Positions 56,829 to 64,000 of a DNA stretch of 64,000 nt are shown piece by piece. Where the stretch lies: assembly GCF_036785885.1 (NCBI RefSeq), contig NC_092329.1, positions 1,736,001 through 1,800,000 on the forward strand. The letters run 5' to 3'. Source of the stretch: Coffea arabica (Eukaryota; Streptophyta; Magnoliopsida; Gentianales; Rubiaceae). Under the pieces are notes generated by a model that saw only the letters and a program-made list of their open reading frames with translations, was not told the origin of the DNA and did no database searches. Numbering within the stretch: the first letter of the stretch is position 1; each line of letters starts with the position of its first letter. Both the position numbers and the translations under genes were made by a program.

Positions 56829-59800
56829 CTATATCTCATCAATCACCTCAAGAAGATCATCAACTTCCAGTCTCAATGCTGTAATTTTCTGCTGGATTGA
56901 AGCCACACGGCTCTCGGTATCCCGTCCGCCAGACCTTTTCTCAAAAGCATCAACCACTATGGAGTGTTTTAACATGAGCTTTTCCTGGAGTTCTTTCTCT
57001 TTGACAACCAGTTCATCCACCTACAGAAACAGCAAGCAAGCTTAAATATATACCACTGGAACAGCATGGACACTAAACAACTAAAACGTACCAGGTCCTC
57101 CTATACTATGCGATCAATAAGGTCTTGAAAAAGTACTTGATTCAGAGAAACTAAGGTGTGATCCATGCAAAAGTTAAAAAGTCGCAAAAGCACATAGGTG
57201 ATAATAACCTTGGGCAGAATCTGAGCAGCCTGTGGAGAAGACTGCAAGAATGCTAGCAAAGACTTCAACTCCTTGGAAAGCTCCTTCAGTGAACTGTCAG
57301 CCGCTTTTCGTGCAGCTTTGCAAGCTTGAGCATCACCAGTCCTAGAAAGATCACGGAGTGATGCTTCCAGCTTATCATGGATTGCCAAACATCTGCTCAT
57401 AACACCCTGGAACTGCTGAATAGCAGTTTGTACCTAAAATCATGGAGAGCAGAGTTAAAAGTCTACCTTGTGTTAATATGTTGCAGTCACCAATCTAATC
57501 AGCCTACCTCATCCCATTGCAATTTTGCTACATAGGAAGCTGAAGACTTCGATATTGTGAAGTCAGCATGCGTGTAGATTATGCAAGCAACAAAAAGGAA
57601 GAAAAACCCAGAGATTAACATCAATGGCTCCCGAAACAAAGAAAGATTGTTGAATCTGTATTTGACCTGTAAAAGAGGAAAAACTAATATTTAATGATTA
57701 AAATTTGACAAACTCAAATTGGTTAAATGACATAATGCTTCCGGGAACACCTGGCAATTTTGTAGACATTACAAGCTAATAAAAGGTCTACCTGCACATG
57801 ATGCTATTTTCCTTTCTAAAATACACTAAAGTTAAACACAGCAACTACAGCAAATAGAAAGGCACCCTAACATCAAGATTAACAATAACAAAGTGAATAT
57901 ATTTTTATCCAGCCATTCTTTTCTAACCTTTCCCATTGAATCAAACAGCATTAGCCAACCTTTTCTCCCTTTTCTAAAATAAAATTACAGTCACAAAGCC
58001 CTGTATGGTCTAGAAGTTAGAACCCTTTCTTTGTACCTCAAATTAACTTCCCTTGGCAAGCCAAAACAAACTTAAGTTGCTAACTTGGACCGATTTGAGA
58101 ACTCCAGATAAATGGCATGGTTCAAGCACCATTTTTACCAAGAAAGTATTGTGTATGTGAAACCCAGCCAACAGATAAACCAATTTCTACGTATTTCTTC
58201 GTGTGTGTGTGTGTGTACATGTATGTATATATATATTCCACGTTCAGCATTCCTAGAACCCTGCTGCACTTGTACTTAGCAAACAACATGATTTACTAAG
58301 GTGGCTTATATGTCATTTGTACGTCTCACTTTTTGGAGTAATCTAAAGCAGCTTAATCTTGTCACTTTGGCTTTCAGAATTGAGTTCAAGAGTGTTCCAG
58401 CAATAAATTGATGAAGAATTACCTGAAAATATTGGTTGTGCTCTGGGACGACATTTGTCTTTTCCAAAACAACTACTGGTCTACCAACCATATCCAAATG
58501 GGAAAACTTCATCTGGAAAGAGCCATAATGACAATGAGCAGCAGATCGAGGCACAACTAATAAAAACCATCAAAAGCATATATGTATAATAGACCTGCAA
58601 ACCAACAATACCTCTTGCCACTCTTTGATAGGAAATGGCACAGAAACAGTTATGTCTTTTGAACCCTCTGGTAAGATAACCTACACCAGAGAAAGTGGCC
58701 ACCAGAAATTACCAATTTTGCAAATGAAACCTTAATGCCGTATATAAATGCAAATACTTCAGAAAACCCAACCATAAATACAATTCTTGAAACATAAAAA
58801 TATCACAATATGCCAATAAACTTGGATACAAACTACAGAACCTATCCAGATAAAGCATGTAATTTCTAGGCGCTTTAATCATATACATTTCTGGAAAAGG
58901 GCTTAGGAGTTGATTGACTTAGGCTCAATCTGAAGTTCTGAGCAGAAATGAAAATCCAGTCGGCCCAGATTCTCAAGACAAATTTCACTGTGGCTTCTCA
59001 ATCAAGTAGAGAAATGCTACACCTACTTTGGACGTAGGAGCAACTCTTAGGCAAGCCACAGCTTGTCATAATCTGTAGCATTTTTTTTATAGACCCGTGT
59101 TGCAAACAAAATACTAGAAACAGATACTCAGCAGAAATGGGAGGCAGAAGCTCCTGCTTTGGCAGTTGATCCTCATGACAAAAAAGCAACTAAGAAAAAT
59201 ATAGAAGCTAAATCCAGAACAGAAGTGTTACAACAGCAATACCTTCACAATGAGATTGTCAATCACCAACTCATTCATTGGAGAGCCAAAAGAGATATTT
59301 AGAAAACGTTGTCCCTCTGACTGAAACAAGAAGTCATGAAGAGGAAGGCCATAGCCAATGGTAAAAGAAGTTTTCCAGCCACCAAACAATGGATACCTGG
59401 GTTCGATTTCCAGCAGGGTCTGCAATTAGAGGGGAAAGAAGATTTAGTGAAATCATCCAATGCACCCAAAAGAAACTTTGCTTTCAAATAGGCCTATATG
59501 ACTACCTTAGTCGAATCACCCCATAAGTTAGATGTTGAGATATTGCCGATCTCATCCCTATAATAAACAGAGTGAGCCCTCGGGGGTAATTTGGCAATAA
59601 GATGCCTGAATGCTGATGCACCTCTTAGATAAGGTCGAGCCTGATAGTCTAGCCTGTAATGTCAAAACATGACAAAACGTAAAGCTTCAACATTGGATGG
59701 AACAGAACATGCCAAAACTGAAAATAGAATATGGGAAAATAAAAAACCTTGAAAACTCGCCAATGCTCTCTGCACCAGCATGGATTAGATTGTAGTGCTC

Positions 59801-60999
59801 TGTGATTTGCACATTACCCCAGTGGGAAATCTCTATCTCACGCACCAAGTCTTTAGCAACAGCAAAAGGTCCATTGCTAGCAAAATGAACCACTATCGGG
59901 GTGTACGAGAAAGGTGGAATATTCTCATAAGGTCCATATTTGATTTCTGAACCAGAAAGCTTTGCATTCTCAAGCTTTGTATATGATTCAACCCTTGGCT
60001 CAGGCAACTTAACAGTAAAGGACTGTGCCTTGACCACATAAGGAGAGAGATAATAAGCACTATCCTGGAACACCACAAGCTGGGCATCAGCTTGAGTGAT
60101 CTTCTCAGGGAATGGTCGCAGTGCATGCGTGAAAACTGCCCTAATCTCAAGTGTCAACTGCCCCCCTTTACCCAATTCCTTGGGTAGAGACGCAGAATAC
60201 CAAGCCAATGAGATGGGCATTCCTTCCGGGTTAACAACCTTAATAGGAAGGGCCTGGGAAGAACTTTTTGATTTCCCTTTCTCTTCAGTAGTAGTTGCCG
60301 TCAAGAAGGCCAAATTTTTGGACTGATGATCGGGGAAGGGCAGCAAAACCTCTGACACACTATCAGTTCCATTGTTTTCCACCTGAACAAAAATAAAAAA
60401 TAAAAATAAAAATAAAAAAGATTCGGCAGACAAGCACTCTCAAAATGTAAGCTTAAGATGAAAGAAATCCAAGAAAAAAAACACATAAATCAAGTCATGG
60501 TGGCCGTTAAGTAGTAGAAGCGAATAGTGCACCTTGAGGGTAGTAAATAAGCGGACGTGCTGTGATGTCAAATCAACCTGCAAAGGAAAGGCACGGGGAA
60601 GTTTAACTTTAAGAGCTCCGCAAAAATTATGGTTGAGTATAACTACAAAACTCAAATATCAGTGCAGCTACGGAGCCGGTTAAAGATGAGTAAGTCTGCA
60701 GTTTTAATCCAACAATGAATCGTTCGAGAAACTCCGCGATGCAGAAATACACTTTAAACTTTGTTCAAGATTATATCTTCTCCAATTATTTAGTACCAGC
60801 AGTAAATTAAACGATCTCCACCATACTAGCTCTGACTTGAGCAATTGTGCCATCAAAGGTTACTTTACACGAATCCGCACTCGGAAACGAGAACATTAAG
60901 TCCGATAGTAAGCCAGTCCTTAATAAACCCTCCATATAATTTCCACACCCCAGAAGAAAAATAAAAAGACTAAACACGCACGCACGCACTAACATAGAT

Positions 61000-61034
<35 letters not shown>

Positions 61035-61190
61035 GCAGGAGGGAGGGAGAGAGAAGAAGAAGTTAGAAGAGGTACATACACGTCGATCGACCTTGGAGAT
61101 GACAAGATCGGACAGCACAGGTGCGAATAGTACGGAAAAGCTGATTGCTAATAAGACCAATGATAGATCACACCCACCAATTTTCCTCAT
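56829..61190 (-). CDS. OST1: Oligosaccharyltransferase subunit 1 (ribophorin I)
   Basis: Ten exons (61190-61080, 60577-60533, 60382-59748, 59653-59506, 59419-59243, 58680-58612, 58512-58423, 57666-57508, 57433-57209, 57020-56829) close to 616 residues, close to the 614 I recall for Arabidopsis OST1A. The protein is a type I ER membrane subunit of the complex that transfers the N-glycan from dolichol to nascent proteins. A signal peptide occupies about residues 1-27 (LVLLAISFSVLFAPVLS). The lumenal part follows: SKVDRRVDLTSQHVRLFTTL, VENNGTD, YPLFGGWKTSFTIGYGLPLH and SFGSPMNELVIDNL. One membrane helix is at about 437-459 (LMLISGFFFLFVACIIYTH). The cytosolic tail is charged and coiled-coil-like (SLKELSKELKSLLAFLQ; VVKEKELQEKLMLK). 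All junctions are canonical GT-AG and in phase. OEP21 lies next door on the same strand. Confidence 0.95.
61008..61034. repeat. (TA)n microsatellite in OST1 intron 1
   Basis: About 13 TA units, within the first intron about 45 bases past the exon 1 donor. Confidence 0.8.
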
Positions 61191-61623
61191 CTTTCTGCGT
61201 CTTTTTCTTCTATTCTTTTTTATTTTATAAATTTTGCACCTCTGGAGATGATTTTGACAAAACGCAGCAAAGTTAAAAAAAAAAAAACTTCAATGATGGT
61301 TGATGGATGAAGTAATCAATCGATTCTGAAGGAGAGGGGGGCGGGGGGAAGAAGAATGGAAGAGGTGGGGACGACGGCGTTTAACGTCTTTGCTCCGTCC
61401 TCGGCCACCAGCAGTATCTCCCTCAGTGATGCGGCTGCTATTTGAGTGAAACCGGTTACTCTCTCTTGAAACTGGTTTAACCCACCTTTAACTGGAATTT
61501 TGCGACCCAACCAAATTCAGATGCATTTACCGAAATGCACTACATGTGTTGTCAGAGTGTGGTACTGTGGATTTGTATTTGTATTTGTATTTTAAAAATT
61601 CTTCCATCCAAAGTCAAAGAATT

Positions 61624-61833
61624 GGCCTTGTTTAGCAAACAAGTTTTTTGTCAAGTTCTGTCTGCCACAAGTTTTGAACTACAGTAACCTCAAAAAAATT
61701 TTCAAAATTTTTAAACCATACACTTTAAAATATTAAAAAAAAAACACTTCAAAATTTTTTGAAAAAACTTCCATAGTAAGTTACAGTAAAGTTTTAGATA
61801 AACACCCAAAAAATTCACTTGCCAAATAAGGCC
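61624..61833. mobile_element. Inverted-repeat MITE, ~210 bp
   Basis: The left end GGCCTTGTTTAGCAAACAAG matches the reverse complement of the right end, which reads AATTCACTTGCCAAATAAGG before CC. Both ends continue into TTTTTTG/CAAAAAA. The core contains ACTACAGTAA and TTACAGTAAAG, again mirrored. It is non-coding and distinct from the TTTGGATTG family. Confidence 0.65.
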
Positions 61834-62505
61834 AAAATGTGGGAGAAATTATGCAAAAAGAGAGAGCTATTTATCAGGAAATAAATCATTCAAGAAGTCC
61901 CTCTTATTTTGTTAAAAAAATGATCATGTGTAATTCACATGATGGATTCAAAGTGAAAAATGATAAAAAATTTAAGTTGAGATCAAATTTTACCGGCTTA
62001 ATTGTATAAAAGACATAAAGTTATTATTTAAAAAATGAGGGACGAAAAATTTTTTTTTAACAAAATATAAGAAACGTTATTAATGATTTCACTTCATTTT
62101 ACACCAAATTCAATGAAACGTGTTGTAAAAGATTATCCTACCTACTGATCAGGACTTGCATACGCCTTCAAACTCATCACAGATTTTGTGCACATTGCAA
62201 AGAATGTCCTAATCATACAGCAATATGCGCATTAGTAGTAAGGTCGCTGAAATAACTTGATTCAGATGGCATGGATTAATCCAGTATTGTGCTTTTTAAA
62301 CTTCAGATGTGACTACAGAAGATCTCCGGATTAGATGAGAAATCGTAAATTTTTTAGAGTCCAAATTGCTGCTCTAATTAATGATTCCTGTTGGCTTCAA
62401 AATTGGAACCAAAACCATGAAAATGGATGAGAACTTAGAAAAGAAGATTGTATAACGGTAGCATTTCTAAGGCACAAATCCAATGGTGGTAAAACTGGAA
62501 ATATT

Positions 62506-62656
62506 AAGCCTTGCTTGGATAGCCATTTTTCACCGAAAAATGGTCTTGTTTTCCGTGAACACATTTCCCAATCACCTTTTTACCTCACATACATCAAATT
62601 GCTACAGTAATTTTTCAACGAAAAATCCATGGAAAATGCAATCCAAACGCAACCTT
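62506..62656. mobile_element. MITE, TTTGGATTG family
   Basis: The left end AAGCCTTGCTTGGATAGCC and right end GCAATCCAAACGCAACCTT are inverted partners. The core has CCCAATCACCTTTTTACCTC, ACATACATCA and GCTACAGTAA. About 151 bases, non-coding. Confidence 0.65.
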
Positions 62657-63084
62657 AGAGTGCCAAACCTAATTACAGAATCCATCGCACCGCACCACCG
62701 CAGGAACGGATGCGATTTTGCACCACCTACTAGGATCATTACAATTACTAATCAGAAGCAGTTAAACCACACCAGTTCCCAGATGAGAAGCTCCAACTGT
62801 TAAACTCGTTACAAAATGGGAAAAAGACATATGCAGATATATGTTTAGCACAAAAGAAATTTCTTCTCCATTAACCTGAATACAAAGTACTCCTAAGGAG
62901 AAACAGACTAATATAACTCGATCACCAGACTTCCATCTCATAAGCCCGGCAGCTGCTGGTCCTCCATTCAAATGTAACCAACTCTGCATCTAGCATCATA
63001 TTTTCAGCTGAGAGCAAAACAAAAGGCAACTTAGTAGATGGAGTAGGAAATCAAAGGGACGTAACCCCTCTCTCATAATCACCG

Positions 63085-64000
63085 TCATTGTCCTTCCGGT
63101 GGTTTTACTTCTAGGAGCTCAATGTTCAGATCAAACGTTGCCCCTGGCTGTAAAGTTATATCCACAAACTCAGTCATATCAGCACAAAGATCAGAATCAC
63201 ATTTACACCCATGTTATAACATATCAAGACCTCCTAAATTAAAAGATAAATAGCGACTTTTTTTTTTTTTGTGGCCATGGTGGTGGGGAGAAAAGAAACC
63301 TAATAGAGAGAGTACTAGATGAGATAGCTTCATATTACTCCCCCCACTTTCTTAAATTGACAAAGTCTCTTTTCTTTTCCTGAATATATAGGAGCTAGGA
63401 TCTTAATAGCCCCCCGATGTTTTTATGCATTGGGAAGTTTTCCATGTTGAAACCAAAAGAACAGTTAACCTCGTTTTCACAGGGTAGGCCAATTGCCACT
63501 TAGGTAACCAGTAACAACTAACAACTGCTCATTGGCTAGATTTTGGTTACTGAAGTTCAAAATCTACCACTTTCTTACATCTTATATCTCCCCTTGCAAA
63601 AATCAATAGTTGGAGACAATAGAACATGGAACCTAAATTGTCGAAACACAGTGGCTCCTCCTCTCTCAAGTCAAAAATTCAGGGAAAGGCCACCAGTCCA
63701 GAACTTTTTTCTTCTTCGCTTTTGGACAAAAACTAACTCTAGCATCTACTTGGCATGAAGTTTAGGTTTACTTATAGCTCAGACTGGGAATACTACAAGT
63801 AATAAGACTGTTCTTGGGGCAAACATATTGTTTGGTAAAAATAAAAAGAAAAACCAGACATGGGATAAATTACCGGTATCTCATTCATTCCCTTTGGGCC
63901 ATATCCAGCTTCTGGAGGAACAACCACAGTCCTCTTCACAGCAAGAATGAAAAATCAAAAGCAAACAGGACATTAGTAAGAAGACTGAACATCGAACACA
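63085..64000 (-). CDS. FKBP18: FKBP-type prolyl isomerase, FKBP18-like (3' end only)
   Basis: Only the last two coding exons are inside the window: 63933-63874 (RTVVVPPEAGYGPKGMNEIP) and 63147-63085 (PGATFDLNIELLEVKPPEGQ, then TGA). They form the end of an FKBP domain: the strand with VPPE and YG, the loop before IPP, and the final F(D/E)xxLL strand. FKBPs catalyse cis-trans proline isomerisation; the plant plastid members are mostly lumenal or envelope-associated and often have chaperone rather than enzyme roles. I prefer FKBP18 (At1g20810 from memory) because that gene lies next to OEP21 and MCD1 in Arabidopsis and the ending fits. The sequence alone only says FKBP. The exon start at 63933 (GTGAAG|AGG) is the least certain point. 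The rest of the gene is beyond base 64000. Confidence 0.75.

Larger units (their letters stand above)
61191..63084. other. OST1 promoter, two MITEs, FKBP 3' flank
   Basis: The OST1 leader is followed by A tracts (61275-61288), a MITE (61624-61833), AT-rich filler, another MITE (62506-62656) and the 3' flank of the minus-strand FKBP gene. I see no gene. Confidence 0.5.

Noticed and set aside
57985-58080. tRNA-SINE-like phrase (TGGTCTAGAAGTTAGAACCC) in an OST1 intron
   Set aside because: Resembles an A-box region, but there is no B box at the expected distance and no tail.
1-64000. CRISPR arrays, operons, ribosome binding sites, origins and other prokaryotic features
   Set aside because: The window is plant nuclear DNA with spliced genes. 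The repeats are microsatellites, tandem duplications and MITEs.

Overview
This is nuclear DNA from a flowering plant, almost certainly a eudicot. The genes are GT-AG split, with introns of about 0.1-1.2 kb. UTRs and intergenic DNA are AT-rich and full of microsatellites, several small inverted-repeat transposons lie between or inside genes, and every recognisable protein is plant-like. An asterid is my guess from general feel only. No prokaryotic features, CRISPR arrays, rRNA or tRNA genes were seen. I assembled exons by hand from reading frames, splice signals and remembered protein families, and for each model I checked that the phases close.

Layout. (1) 0-7 kb: an unidentified exon tail at 3-68, then a + strand RRM protein of the ARP1/RBM24-38-like type (1377-5142) with two probable 3' UTR introns. 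(2) 7.7-16.1 kb: SWI3B (+), the SWI/SNF core subunit, converging on a 10-exon thylakoid-lumen PsbP-domain protein, PPD3-like (-). (3) 19.5-29.4 kb: a type II AT-hook AHL protein (+) converging on an SDR42E-type dehydrogenase (-), then a small HMA-fold protein without a metal-binding CxxC (-). (4) 29.4-38 kb: a long gene-poor stretch of decayed repeats, with one weak small-ORF candidate near 32.3 kb. (5) 38-46.7 kb: a tonoplast sugar transporter, TST/TMT (+), converging on the plastid-division protein MCD1 (-). (6) 49-51.7 kb: intronless PMI1 (+). (7) 53.1-64 kb, all -: OEP21, oligosaccharyltransferase subunit 1 (ribophorin I), and the 3' end of an FKBP18-like prolyl isomerase that runs off the window.

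The genes do not form one pathway, but five of the twelve act in or on plastids: PPD3 (lumen), MCD1 (inner envelope and division), PMI1 (chloroplast movement), OEP21 (outer envelope pore) and FKBP18 (plastid immunophilin). From memory, Arabidopsis relatives lie in three blocks: At1g20810-20880, At1g76400-76460 and At2g33610-33630. If so, this window keeps an order that Arabidopsis split among duplicated segments.

Mobile DNA consists mainly of non-autonomous inverted-repeat elements. One family is seen four times (3.7, 12.2, 17.6 and 62.6 kb). There is a long-arm foldback element (16.5-16.8 kb), a 681-bp element with an 8-bp target duplication (47.7-48.4 kb), and two others (35.1 and 61.6 kb). 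I saw no convincing new multi-gene system. The most useful leads are the altered HMA protein, the uncertain MCD1 start, the 3' UTR introns of the RRM gene, and the small transcribed-looking unit at 32.1-32.5 kb.
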